NCBI GenBank assembly: GCA_031255645.1
Contig: JAIRSC010000093.1
Location: 1 to 33,378, forward strand
From: Treponema sp.
GTDB taxonomy: Bacteria; Spirochaetota; Spirochaetia; Treponematales; Breznakiellaceae
Length of the DNA: 33,378 bases
Direction of reading: 5' to 3'
How positions within the stretch are numbered: the stretch's first letter is position 1; every line of letters starts with the position of its first letter. The translations under genes and the position numbers were made by a program. Below, in pieces: positions 1 through 9,526 of the stretch. Under the pieces are notes generated by a model. The model worked only from the letters and a program-made list of their open reading frames with translations, was not told where the DNA came from and did not search any database.

Positions 1-236
1 TCCTGGAACTCCATAAGGATGGCGTCTTTCTGTTCCGGCTCTATGGTTTCAAGACGGGCGATTTCAAAGGTGAGGGTTTCTATCTCGTCCTCACGAAGGT
101 ACTTGAAAATTTCCGAGGAAATTTCCGAACCGACGCTGACAAGAAATATCGCGGCTTTTTGCCGGCCGGTAAATTCCTTCGCTCCCTTTTTTTTGGAAGA
201 AGAACCACCCTGGGCTGTAGTGGTAGTCTGGGCCAT
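1..236 (-). CDS. fliG: Flagellar motor switch protein FliG, N-terminal part (gene runs off the window)
   Basis: Manual minus-strand translation from ATG at 236: MAQTTTTAQGGSSSKKKGAKEFTGRQKAAIFLVSVGSEISSEIFKYLREDEIETLTFEIARLETIEPEQKDAILMEFQ; FliG N-terminal pattern, directly downstream of fliF. Confidence 0.93.
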   Translation of the reverse strand, partial: MAQTTTTAQGGSSSKKKGAKEFTGRQKAAIFLVSVGSEISSEIFKYLREDEIETLTFEIARLETIEPEQKDAILMEFQ

Positions 237-239
237 ATT

Positions 240-1943
240 CTAATCCTCCAAAAGCCAGGTTCTGATAAGCTGGGCGGCGTCTTCGGGATGATCCTTGGCC
301 ATGCTGATAACGTTTTCCTGAAGCTCCATCCGCTTCCGTTCCTCGACGGACATCGAAACTTCCACCCCTTCTTCCTCTGCCTGCTGCAGCGCCCGTTCCC
401 TCGCGGCCTGCCGTTCGCGGGCCAGGGCTTCTTCGTCGGCCAGCCGCTTCCGTTCGATTGCCTTGGATACCAGCCGGAAAACCACAAACGCGATCAAAAG
501 GAACGCGAGGCCGACAAGGAACACAAGAACCGTGTTCTGTACGTTCCGCTGCCGGAAGAACGCGGTGTCCTCGTCGGCAAACTGTTTGGTTCTGTCGAAG
601 CGGATGTTACGCACCGTAACCGAATCGCCGCGGTTTTGGTTATAGCCTATGGCGTCTTCCACGAGTTCCGCGGTGGCCCGGAGTTCTTCCGGCGGTATGG
701 GCGTATACTCCCTTTCCAGGGTATTGTTCGGGAGTATTATCGGCTTTCCCTTCTCATCGTACTTCTTTGTCCAGACACCGTCAATATTTACCGACACGGT
801 TACCCGGTCTATCTTCGGTTTACGTTCTTCCTCGGTTATTTCGCTTGAGGTATTTTCGTTTACCTTTTCGACGCGCTGGGTAACCTTGCCCTGGACGTTG
901 CTCATGTCGGTATAGGCCGGCATAACGTTAGGCTCCACTCCCGGAGGGCCTTCGGGGTTAAAACCCGTTCCCTCATAGGTGGTGTCGTAGATTTCCCTTG
1001 AATAGGTAACCGAATCTTTTATTTCGGAATCGTCGTATGGGGTATTGGGATTATCCGGGCGTACAACAAAGGGCAGATACCTTGTGGTACTGACGGCCTT
1101 TTTCGACATGTCCATGTCTATTTTGATGTTGATGTCCCGCACCCGGTCTTCGGTAAAGGTTTTCTGGAGGGAACCTAAAATGATCGCCCGGTATTTTGCT
1201 TCCATCTGAAGTATGTATTTTTGCTGCCGTTCAATCAGCGTCTGTTCGTCCCAGTCCTTTGAGCCTTCAAAGTCGTTAAGCACAAGGCCGCTCTGATCGG
1301 TAATGACGATATTTTCGTCTTTAAGACCCTCGACGGCGTATTTAAGGAGTTTTTGTATGCCTTCGATTTTCTTGCGGTTTTCCGTTATGTCGCTGCCGGG
1401 GGTGGGAATAAGAATCGCGGTGGCGGTTGCCGGGTTCTGATCCGAAAGAAACAGGGCGTCCCGGGGGATGGTAATCGTTACATCGGCGTCGTCAATCCCG
1501 TCCAGGGCTTTGATATGTTCCCGTACCATCTGGGTATGGGCCCTCTGAAAATTGACGTTCCGTTCAATATCGGTTATTGTCCAGCGTTCCCGGTCGAAAA
1601 TACTCCAGGGATCGGTTCCGCGGGGGATAAGATCCTCGCGGATCAGGATACCCCGCATTTTTTTCGCGGCCGCGTCGTCGCTTACCATAACGGTTCCGTT
1701 GGCCGAAACCGTCGCCCTGTAACCTTCGGCGTTGATTCGCGTTATAATGCGGTCCCTGGCGTCCTCGTCGGCGATGGGCGCGTCGATAACCGGAACCATG
1801 CTCGGCGACGACGATACCGAAACGAGCGCGATTAACCCGGCGACAACCACGACGGCAATGCCCAAAAGCACCAGCTTTTGTATAAGGCTCCATTTGCCCC
1901 AGAGGTTCTTAACCTGTTCGAGCAGTCTGCGTAAAAAGTCCAT
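240..1943 (-). CDS. fliF: Flagellar MS-ring protein FliF
   Basis: 567 aa ORF; N-terminal TM segment, NVNFQRAHTQMVREHIKALDGIDDADVTITIPRDALF and C-terminal TM; RBS GGGGAGGGG upstream; between fliE and fliG. Confidence 0.96.
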   Translation of the reverse strand: MDFLRRLLEQVKNLWGKWSLIQKLVLLGIAVVVVAGLIALVSVSSSPSMVPVIDAPIADEDARDRIITRINAEGYRATVSANGTVMVSDDAAAKKMRGILIREDLIPRGTDPWSIFDRERWTITDIERNVNFQRAHTQMVREHIKALDGIDDADVTITIPRDALFLSDQNPATATAILIPTPGSDITENRKKIEGIQKLLKYAVEGLKDENIVITDQSGLVLNDFEGSKDWDEQTLIERQQKYILQMEAKYRAIILGSLQKTFTEDRVRDINIKIDMDMSKKAVSTTRYLPFVVRPDNPNTPYDDSEIKDSVTYSREIYDTTYEGTGFNPEGPPGVEPNVMPAYTDMSNVQGKVTQRVEKVNENTSSEITEEERKPKIDRVTVSVNIDGVWTKKYDEKGKPIILPNNTLEREYTPIPPEELRATAELVEDAIGYNQNRGDSVTVRNIRFDRTKQFADEDTAFFRQRNVQNTVLVFLVGLAFLLIAFVVFRLVSKAIERKRLADEEALARERQAARERALQQAEEEGVEVSMSVEERKRMELQENVISMAKDHPEDAAQLIRTWLLED

Positions 1944-2020
1944 TTCCCCTCCCCAAATTCACGGCTAGCCGCCGCTTTCCCCTCAAGGCCGTTTCAAAAT
2001 ATCAAATTCCAAAACCACGC

Positions 2021-2401
2021 TCATCGGGTATTTATAATATCCTTCCACGCCTGAACCACCCGGTTCAGGATTGTCCGCGTTATGTTAAGCGTCATCTGCG
2101 CCTTTGCCTGGGCGTCGGTAATTTCGTGAACGTCCACGGATTCCGGATCGGTGATCATCTGCTGATGAAGCGATTCGACATTCCGTTGATGCGCGTTTAC
2201 CCTGTCCAGGGCTTTAAGCATTACCGTATCAAACGTACCGTCCCCGTAGAGACCTTCCGCCCCGGCCGCTTTTCCCAGTTTGGAAATGCCGCTTCCCGTG
2301 GCGTTGTAAAATTCCTCGTTGTACACCTTCGGCCTGAAATCGGAAAGCCCGGAAGGAACCCTGGGCTGCGGAATCGGCGCCAAAACCGGTTTAATTGTCA
2401 T
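2021..2401 (-). CDS. fliE: Flagellar hook-basal body complex protein FliE
   Basis: 126 aa; C-terminal DAQAKAQMTLNITRTILNRVVQAWKDIINTR is FliE-like; position between flgC and fliF. Confidence 0.93.
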   Translation of the reverse strand: MTIKPVLAPIPQPRVPSGLSDFRPKVYNEEFYNATGSGISKLGKAAGAEGLYGDGTFDTVMLKALDRVNAHQRNVESLHQQMITDPESVDVHEITDAQAKAQMTLNITRTILNRVVQAWKDIINTR

Positions 2402-2404
2402 TTA

Positions 2405-2863
2405 TTACCTCCCCCCGATTTCCAGGGCTTTCTGAAACATCGACTTGTAGCCTTCCACCACCTGGGCGTTGGCTTCGTAAGCGCGGGCGGCTTCGAGCAG
2501 ATCCACCATCTCCGTAACCACGTCTACATTCGGCATAAGAACGTAGTCCTTTTTCGGCCCTTCGAGGATCCTGTGGGGATGGGTCGGGTCGTACACTTCC
2601 CGCAGCGGGCTGTTGTCTCTTTCAATTCCGGCCACCCGCACGCCGGCGCCCGGCCCGTTGTCCAGCATCCCCGGAAGGAACGGCGAACGCCAGTAAGGCT
2701 GCTGTACCCGCGGCCTCATAATCACCCTGCTGCGCCGGTAGGGACCGCCTTCGTTTGTCTGCGTGGTGTTCACATTGGCGAGGTTATCCGCGATAACGTC
2801 GCTCCTTAACCTCTGGGCGCTCATCCCCGTAGTAGCTATATTAATCGACGAAAAAAGTCCCAC
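2405..2863 (-). CDS. flgC: Flagellar basal-body rod protein FlgC
   Basis: MGLFSSINIATTGMSAQRLRSDVIADNLANVNTT and C-terminal NVDVVTEMVDLLEAARAYEANAQVVEGYKSM. Confidence 0.96.
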   Translation of the reverse strand: MGLFSSINIATTGMSAQRLRSDVIADNLANVNTTQTNEGGPYRRSRVIMRPRVQQPYWRSPFLPGMLDNGPGAGVRVAGIERDNSPLREVYDPTHPHRILEGPKKDYVLMPNVDVVTEMVDLLEAARAYEANAQVVEGYKSMFQKALEIGGR

Positions 2864-2873
2864 CGTTTACCTC

Positions 2874-3287
2874 CTAGGCCCGCAATACAAGGCTTACCTG
2901 GCCGTATTCAAACGCCGTCGCCTGGGCGTACAAGGTGTACTGAAGCTGATTTTTCAGGACCAGGTTGAATTCTTTTTCCGGGTCGACGTTGTTTCCGTTG
3001 TTGTCGTAGGTACTAAGGTAGTCAAGCACCCTTCTCGGCTGAACGCTCCGGTAGTCGAGCTGTGTCCACGAAGAAACATGACGCGAGCCGGCCCTGGCCA
3101 TTTCAAAGCCCGGTTTGTAGTTTTGGGAATCAAGGGCCTTTTGAAGCCGGGCCTCGAAATTTACCTCTGTCCGCTTGAAGCCGGGCGTGTCTTTGTTTGC
3201 CAGATTGTCGGCGTAAACCGTATCCCTGAGCATGCTTACGTCCATCGCCCGGTTCAGCAAATCGAGGGTCTTGGAAAAATCACTCAT
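2874..3287 (-). CDS. flgB: Flagellar basal-body rod protein FlgB
   Basis: LNRAMDVSMLRDTVYADNLANKDTPGFKRTEVNFEARL; FlgB-like, upstream of flgC. Confidence 0.95.
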   Translation of the reverse strand: MSDFSKTLDLLNRAMDVSMLRDTVYADNLANKDTPGFKRTEVNFEARLQKALDSQNYKPGFEMARAGSRHVSSWTQLDYRSVQPRRVLDYLSTYDNNGNNVDPEKEFNLVLKNQLQYTLYAQATAFEYGQVSLVLRA

Positions 3288-3346
3288 TCTGTTCTATACC
3301 TCTCCTTTCAAAATCGGTAAAATAACGGCCTTCCTTTACTGTCGCG

Positions 3347-4897
3347 TCATAAAATATACCTGCCCAGATCCTGATCCATCGCGAGGTCGGCAAGCTTTTC
3401 GTTCACGTATTCTTCGGTAATGCTTACCTTTTGGGGAGCGATGTCCGGCGCCTCGAACGAAAGCTCTTCAAGAAGGGTTTCCATAATCGTATGAAGGCGC
3501 CGGGCGCCTATGTTCTCAAGCCGCGAATTGACTTCCGCGGCCAGGGCGGCCAGGCGTTCCACGGCCTGGGGGGTAAATTCAACCTCGATGTTTTCCGTTC
3601 CCAGCAGGTCCGTATACTGCCGCGTAAGGGCGTTTTTCGGTTCGGTAAGTATGCGCAGAAAATCGTCCTTGCCCAGGGAATCGAGTTCCACCCGAAGGGG
3701 AAAGCGTCCCTGGAGTTCGGGAATCAGGTCGGAGGGCTTGCTGACGTTAAAAGCCCCGGCGGCGATAAAGAGTATGTGGGAGGTGTCTACCTGGCCCCAT
3801 TTGGTGTTGACCCTGGCGCCTTCGACTATCGGGAGTATGTCGCGCTGTACGCCTTCCCGCGACACGTCGGGGCCGCCGCCCCTGTCGCCCCGGACGGCGA
3901 TTTTGTCGATTTCGTCGATAAACACAATGCCGGTTTCTTCCACCCGCCGCCGCGCTTCGTCGCTTACCCTGTCCCTGTCGATAAGCTTTTCCGCTTCTTC
4001 GGCGATAAGTATTTCCCGCGCCCGGCTGACGGTTACGAGTTTTTTCTTTTTTACGCCGCCGAATATGCCGGCAATTCCGGAAAGGCTCGATTCCAGATCC
4101 TCAAAACCGCCGCCCATCATTTCCATCGAGGGAAACTGGGGGCTCTGGTTTACCGTAATTTCCACGGTCTTGTCTTCAAGTTTTCCTTCCTTGAGCCACT
4201 GGCGGAATTTTTCCCGTGTGCCGTCGGTTTTTTCGGCGGAATTATCCGAATTTTCGGCGGTATCCGCGTCGGCGGAATTCTCCCCGCCGGGAAGCGCGGA
4301 AAGGCTCCCGTCCGAGGCGTTTCTCATAAGGGGGATGCCGACCTGAATCGCCGTTCCCATAATGCCCGATCCGCTGTCGTTGTTAAAACTGAAAGCGCCG
4401 ACGGGTTTGATAACCGGCTCCTGGGGTTTGGGTTCCCTGCGTTTTTTCCCGGAACGGGGAACAAGCAGGTCGAGCAGGGCTTCTTCGGCCCGCTTTTCCG
4501 CCTCGGCGTTTACCTGATCCTGCATTTCTTCCTTTACCATCTGGGCCCCGGCGGCCATGAGATCCCGGATCATCGACTCCACGTCCCGGCCCACATAGCC
4601 TACTTCGGTATATTTGGTAGCCTCCACCTTGATAAACGGGGAATTGGCGAGTCTCGCGAGCCGCCGGGCAATTTCGGTTTTGCCGACTCCCGTGGGGCCG
4701 ATCATCAGTATATTCTTCGGGGCGATGTCTTCCCGTATTTCCGGATCCAGCTTGATCCGCCGTATCCGGTTGCGAAGAGCGACGGCAACCGCGCGTTTCG
4801 CCTTCTTTTGCCCGACAATGTATTTGTCCAGTTCCGCCACAATTTCCCTGGGCGTCAAACGATCCAGATTCTTGCCTTTCTCATTCATATCCTTCAT
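3347..4897 (-). CDS. hslU: ATP-dependent protease ATPase subunit HslU (ClpY)
   Basis: Walker A GPTGVGKTEIARRLARL, Walker B IVFIDEIDKIA, C-terminal ADLAMDQDLGRYIL; immediately downstream of hslV. Confidence 0.97.
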   Translation of the reverse strand: MKDMNEKGKNLDRLTPREIVAELDKYIVGQKKAKRAVAVALRNRIRRIKLDPEIREDIAPKNILMIGPTGVGKTEIARRLARLANSPFIKVEATKYTEVGYVGRDVESMIRDLMAAGAQMVKEEMQDQVNAEAEKRAEEALLDLLVPRSGKKRREPKPQEPVIKPVGAFSFNNDSGSGIMGTAIQVGIPLMRNASDGSLSALPGGENSADADTAENSDNSAEKTDGTREKFRQWLKEGKLEDKTVEITVNQSPQFPSMEMMGGGFEDLESSLSGIAGIFGGVKKKKLVTVSRAREILIAEEAEKLIDRDRVSDEARRRVEETGIVFIDEIDKIAVRGDRGGGPDVSREGVQRDILPIVEGARVNTKWGQVDTSHILFIAAGAFNVSKPSDLIPELQGRFPLRVELDSLGKDDFLRILTEPKNALTRQYTDLLGTENIEVEFTPQAVERLAALAAEVNSRLENIGARRLHTIMETLLEELSFEAPDIAPQKVSITEEYVNEKLADLAMDQDLGRYIL

Positions 4898-4900
4898 TCC

Positions 4901-5446
4901 TCACTCTCCACCCTTCAGTTCTTCCAGCGTGATCTGGCTGTTGGTATAAATGCAGATATTCCCCGCTATTTCCAGGCTGCGCCTGGCTATCTCCGAAGCG
5001 GAAAGATCGCTTCCGTCAAGGTAGGCCAGGGCGGCGGCATAGGCGTAGTTCCCGCCCGAGCCGATTGCCAGGGCGTTTTCCGCCGGTTCGATAACGTCGC
5101 CCGTTCCCGAAATAAGGAGGGTCTTGGAAATATCCGCGGTAAGAAGCAGAGCCTCGAGCCGCCTCAGGGTACGATCCGTCCGCCAGTCCTTGGCGAGTTC
5201 CACCGCCGACCTTGCAAGATCCCCGGAATATTCTTTCAATTTACTTTCGAAGCGATCGAAAAGGGTAAAGGCGTCGGCGGTGGCGCCGGCGAATCCGCAG
5301 AGAACCTTGCCGTCCCAGAGCCGTCTGACCTTGCGGGCGTTGTTCTTCATCACCGTTTCACCCATCGTTACCTGACCGTCGCCGGCCATCGCGACTTCGC
5401 CCGACTTTCTGACCGCGAGAACCGTGGTCGATCGTATCCGGTTCAT
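4901..5446 (-). CDS. hslV: ATP-dependent protease peptidase subunit HslV (ClpQ)
   Basis: [43 protein letters not shown]; catalytic Thr pair, classic HslV N-terminus. Confidence 0.97.
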   Translation of the reverse strand: MNRIRSTTVLAVRKSGEVAMAGDGQVTMGETVMKNNARKVRRLWDGKVLCGFAGATADAFTLFDRFESKLKEYSGDLARSAVELAKDWRTDRTLRRLEALLLTADISKTLLISGTGDVIEPAENALAIGSGGNYAYAAALAYLDGSDLSASEIARRSLEIAGNICIYTNSQITLEELKGGE

Positions 5447-6480
5447 GATTTTCTCCTTCGTATGCCCGTTCCTTCGGGACGCGGGTCCAAAACCGCCGGC
5501 CGCGCTTCGGCGCCGAAAGCCGCGCGCGCGTGCGGATGGGCTTTCATATAGGCCTGGCGCAGGCGTTCCATATCCACATGGGTATAACGCTGGGTCGTGG
5601 AAATGCTCGCGTGGCCGAGCATCTCCTGTACCATCCGCACGTCGCAGCCGGAATTCACCAGGTGAGTGGCAAAGCTGTGCCGCAGGGCGTGGGGGTGTAC
5701 GTGTTTTCCAAGGCCCGAACGGTCGCCGTAACGGCTGATAATCCAGCGGACGCCGGGAACGGAAATCGCCCTGCCCCGCCGGCTGATAAACAGTCTGCCG
5801 GTAATTTGTATTTTTTCGTTTTTCGCGCCGTCCGCCGCGCCGTTTTTTTCGGCCTTCGCGTCGTTTTTTTCAACTTTGAGCCGGGCGTTCCGCGCGGGAA
5901 GGTACTCCCCAATCGCCGCGGCGGCTTCGTCGGAAAAAAACACAAAGCGTTCTTTCCCGCCCTTGCCCAAAACCCGCGCGCCGGAAAAGCCCGGATCGAG
6001 ATCGGATACTTCCAGCGAGACAAGTTCCGAAACGCGGAGGCCCGCCGAATACATCGTCAGTATCAGGGCCTTGTCGCGGACCGGCCAGAGTATGCCTTCT
6101 TTTTCGGGAAGTTCCGCGAAGGCCGCCATTTCACGTTCCCACAAAAAGGCCGGAAGGGTTTTGGGGGTTTTGAGGTTTCGGATACTTGCGGACGGATCGT
6201 CTTTTCTGCGGCCGAAGCGGATAAGCCAGCGGTAAAGGCCCCTGACCGAGGACAGCGCCCTGTTAACCGAGACGGCGGCGATCCCTTCGGCGCTCAGATC
6301 CGCGATAAACCGTTCGACTTCGGCGGCGGCGGCGGTTTCCGGGGCAAAGCCCGCATTGCCGCAGTACGAGGCAAAGCGCTCCAGGTCCTTTCCGTAGGCG
6401 GCAAGGGTTCTGCCGGAAACGCCCCTTACGGCTTCGAGGTACAGCAAATATTCGGCAACAAGCCCGTTACGCTCCGTCAC
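5443..6480 (-). CDS. xerC: Tyrosine recombinase, XerC/CodV-like
   Basis: Catalytic motifs [46 protein letters not shown] start at 6480 overlaps the topA stop (GTGA), so the longer ORF from 6825 is not needed. Confidence 0.92.
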   Translation of the reverse strand: MTERNGLVAEYLLYLEAVRGVSGRTLAAYGKDLERFASYCGNAGFAPETAAAAEVERFIADLSAEGIAAVSVNRALSSVRGLYRWLIRFGRRKDDPSASIRNLKTPKTLPAFLWEREMAAFAELPEKEGILWPVRDKALILTMYSAGLRVSELVSLEVSDLDPGFSGARVLGKGGKERFVFFSDEAAAAIGEYLPARNARLKVEKNDAKAEKNGAADGAKNEKIQITGRLFISRRGRAISVPGVRWIISRYGDRSGLGKHVHPHALRHSFATHLVNSGCDVRMVQEMLGHASISTTQRYTHVDMERLRQAYMKAHPHARAAFGAEARPAVLDPRPEGTGIRRRKS

Positions 6481-8651
6481 GCGTCTTCCCCCTCTTCGCT
6501 CGAGTGAAGATAATCGCAGGCCGGATTGATACAGCCCTTGTGAGCGCCGTTTTTCTTGTCGTACTTTTCCACCATAAACCATCCGCATTTGGGGCAGACC
6601 TGATCCGGCAGCGGCTTGAAATGGCTGATAAAGTCGCAGTCCGGGTAGTTTGCGCATCCGTAAAATTCCTTTCCCCTGCCCCGCGTCTTTCGCGCGACGA
6701 CGTCGCCGCCGCATTTCGGGCATTTGGCAAGCGGAATGGAACGGGTGTTCTTGCATTCGGGAAAGCCGGAACAGGCGAGAAAAAACCCGAAGCGTCCAAG
6801 TTTTTTTACCATGGGCTTTCCGCATTTTTCGCAGACAAGGTCGGTCATCTCGTCCAGGGATCCCTTGTACGATTCAAGGGTCTTGCCGACCTCGTCGACC
6901 TGGGCCTTGAATGGATCGTAAAACTCCCGGATCATTTCCGGCCAGCTTGTTTTGTTTTCTTCAACTTCGTCAAGCTTGGTTTCCATTGTGGCGGTAAAAG
7001 CGGCGTCGACCACATGGGGAAAGTATTCGCTTAACATGCCGCTTATCATTTTTCCGAGCATGGTCGGTACAAGCTGTTTGTTCGATCTGGTTACATAATA
7101 ACGGTCAAGAAGCACCGAAATGGTCGGCGCGTAGGTGGAAGGCCGTCCGATGCCTTTTTCTTCCAGCGTTTTGATAATGCTCGCGTCGGTATAGCGGGGC
7201 GGCCCCTGGGTAAAATGCTGTTCGCTGTAAAACTTTTCCGCCTTGAGGGGGTCTTTGACCTTTAGCGCGGGAACGGAAGCGCTCTTTTCGTCCTTTGACG
7301 CAAGGAGCTTTAATACCTGCATAAAACCTTTTCGCAGTATTTTGGTTCCGGCGATCCTGAAAATTCCCTCGGCCGCGAAATCGCCGCCGGCCGCTCCGGC
7401 CCCTATGTCGATGCTGACGGTTTTGGTTTTGGCGTTTTCCATCTGGCAGGCTGTAAAACGTTCCCAGATAATCGAATAAAGCCGGAGCTGATCCTTGCTA
7501 AGAAATTCCTTGAGCGAATCGGGAGTGTATTCCACATAGGTCGGGCGGATCGCCTCGTGGGCGTCCTGGGCTTTTTTCCCCACGGCGTATTCGCAGGGAG
7601 CTTCGGGAAGATCGGCGGGATAGTTCCGGGCAATCCAGTCCCGGACTTCCTCGAGGGCGAGACGGGAAATGCGCACCGAATCGGTACGCATATAGGTGAT
7701 AAGCCCTACCCGGCTTTCGCCGATGTTCACCCCTTCGTAAAGCTGCTGGGCAACCTGCATGGTTTTTTTGCTGGTAAAGCCGAGCCTGTTCGCGGCGGTC
7801 TGCTGCATCTGGCTTGTGGTAAACGGCGGCTTTGGCTTTACGGTTTTTTCCGTTTCCCGAATGTCCGTAACCGCGCATTCGGCGTTTTTGAGCTTTTCGA
7901 TAATTTCCGTAACTTCGGCTTCCGATTTCAGCTCAGGCTTTTTTCCCCGCCAGGAAACAAGCTGGGCCCGCAGATGCCGCGCCGTCTTGTCGGTTTTGAA
8001 ATCCGCGTCCAGCGTCCAGTATTCGTCGGGAATAAACTGTTCGACTTCCTTTTCCCGTTCGCATATAAGACGCAGGGCCACCGACTGAACCCGCCCGGCG
8101 GAAAGGCCGTTCTTTACTTTTTTCCACAGCAGCGGAGAAAGGTTGTAGCCCACAAGACGGTCGAGAACCCGCCGGGCTTTTTGGGCGTTTACCTTGGCTT
8201 CGTCAATGCCGGCGGGATTCCCCACCGCTTCCTTAATCGCCTGGGGGGTTATCTCGTTAAAACTTATCCGTTTAATCGGAACATTTTTGCTTTTCGCGCT
8301 GATCGCGTTTCGAAGGTGCCAGGCTATGGCTTCCCCTTCCCTGTCGTTATCGCTTGCCAGCAACACCTCGCCGGATTTTTTCGCGTCTCCCTGAAGTTCC
8401 TTGAGCAGCTTCGCCCTGCCCCGGACGGTAATGTACTCAGGCTCGAATTCATGATCGACGTCGATAGCCATTCTGGATTTGGGCAGATCGATAAGATGTC
8501 CCATCGAGGCCTTGACCGTGTAGGAATCGCCCAGGTATTTTTCGATGGTTTTCGCCTTGGCCGGCGATTCCACAATCACGAGTATTTTCCTGGCGGGTTT
8601 TTTCGCTTTTCGGGTTTTTTCGCCCGCTTCGCTTTTTTTGCTTACTGCCAT
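6477..8651 (-). CDS. topA: DNA topoisomerase I
   Basis: VIVESPAKAKTIEKYLGDSYTVKASMGHLIDLP, GLITYMRTDSVRIS, C-terminal C4 zinc-ribbon modules. Confidence 0.97.
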   Translation of the reverse strand: MAVSKKSEAGEKTRKAKKPARKILVIVESPAKAKTIEKYLGDSYTVKASMGHLIDLPKSRMAIDVDHEFEPEYITVRGRAKLLKELQGDAKKSGEVLLASDNDREGEAIAWHLRNAISAKSKNVPIKRISFNEITPQAIKEAVGNPAGIDEAKVNAQKARRVLDRLVGYNLSPLLWKKVKNGLSAGRVQSVALRLICEREKEVEQFIPDEYWTLDADFKTDKTARHLRAQLVSWRGKKPELKSEAEVTEIIEKLKNAECAVTDIRETEKTVKPKPPFTTSQMQQTAANRLGFTSKKTMQVAQQLYEGVNIGESRVGLITYMRTDSVRISRLALEEVRDWIARNYPADLPEAPCEYAVGKKAQDAHEAIRPTYVEYTPDSLKEFLSKDQLRLYSIIWERFTACQMENAKTKTVSIDIGAGAAGGDFAAEGIFRIAGTKILRKGFMQVLKLLASKDEKSASVPALKVKDPLKAEKFYSEQHFTQGPPRYTDASIIKTLEEKGIGRPSTYAPTISVLLDRYYVTRSNKQLVPTMLGKMISGMLSEYFPHVVDAAFTATMETKLDEVEENKTSWPEMIREFYDPFKAQVDEVGKTLESYKGSLDEMTDLVCEKCGKPMVKKLGRFGFFLACSGFPECKNTRSIPLAKCPKCGGDVVARKTRGRGKEFYGCANYPDCDFISHFKPLPDQVCPKCGWFMVEKYDKKNGAHKGCINPACDYLHSSEEGEDA

Positions 8652-9526
8652 TTCTCCTCACTTCCGCTTATATTCCATTCGGCCAGAATATCCGCCGCCG
8701 AGCCCAGTTTTCCGCAGCCTTCCTCAACAAGCCTTCTTGTTCCCGCCCCCCGGGGAGAACCGAGGCCGGCTTTTCCGGCCCAGAGATCCCGTCCCTGTTC
8801 CAGGGCGAAACGCGCCGTATGGAGGGCGCCGGAACGTTCCGGGGCTTCGACAATTACCGTCCCCCGGGCCATGCCGGAAATGATACGGTTCCGTTCCGGA
8901 AAATTCCAGCGGTAGGGCTTTGTCCCCGGGGGATATTCGCTTACGAGGGCCCCCTCCGATTCCAGGATACGCCTTGCCAGGGGCCTGTTCGACGAGGGGT
9001 ACAGCTCATCAAGACCGGAGCCCAGCACGGCGACGGTAAGGCCGCCGCCGTCAACGCAGCCCCGGTGGGCCATCGCGTCGATTCCCAGCGCGAGGCCCGA
9101 CACGACCGCGATTCCCGCCCCGGCAAGCTCCCTGCCAAGGGAATAGGCCTGGGCGGAACCCGCCGGACTCGGCTTTCGGGTACCCACAAGCGCCGCCGCC
9201 GGCTTTTCCGGGTCCGGCAGACGGCCAAGGTAATACAACAAAAACGGCGGATCGTATATTTCCCCAAGCAGGGGCGGATACCCGGCCTGGCCGCAGCGCA
9301 GGCGCCGGATACCCCGGATGCGGACGGTTTTTTCGTGCCGTTCCGCGCGGCTAAAAATCTCGTCCATCGTGCGGAAATTTCCCCGCAGGGATCGTTTAAG
9401 GAAATCTTCCAGATCCCGCTTTTTGGGAAACGGGAATTTTTCTTCCCGCTCGAATTTCTCCAGAACGGCGAGCCGTTCCGCGCAGCTCAGCCCCGGAATC
9501 AGGGCCACCGCCATATCTTTAACCAT
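8642..9526 (-). CDS. dprA: DNA-processing protein DprA/Smf
   Basis: LVGTRKPSPAGSAQAYSLGRELAGAGIAVVSGLALGIDAMAHRG; start MVKDMAVALIPGL at 9526 overlaps the upstream TPR stop by 8 bp. Confidence 0.94.
   Translation of the reverse strand: MVKDMAVALIPGLSCAERLAVLEKFEREEKFPFPKKRDLEDFLKRSLRGNFRTMDEIFSRAERHEKTVRIRGIRRLRCGQAGYPPLLGEIYDPPFLLYYLGRLPDPEKPAAALVGTRKPSPAGSAQAYSLGRELAGAGIAVVSGLALGIDAMAHRGCVDGGGLTVAVLGSGLDELYPSSNRPLARRILESEGALVSEYPPGTKPYRWNFPERNRIISGMARGTVIVEAPERSGALHTARFALEQGRDLWAGKAGLGSPRGAGTRRLVEEGCGKLGSAADILAEWNISGSEEKWQ

Noticed and set aside
3431-5551. 706-aa plus-strand ORF opposite hslU/hslV
   Set aside because: Antisense shadow of genuine hslU/hslV coding; composition (RFHPKG, Phe/Gly/Arg-rich) is typical of antisense frames in GC-rich genes.
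7557-8915. 452-aa plus-strand ORF opposite topA/dprA
   Set aside because: Antisense artefact of GC-rich codon usage.
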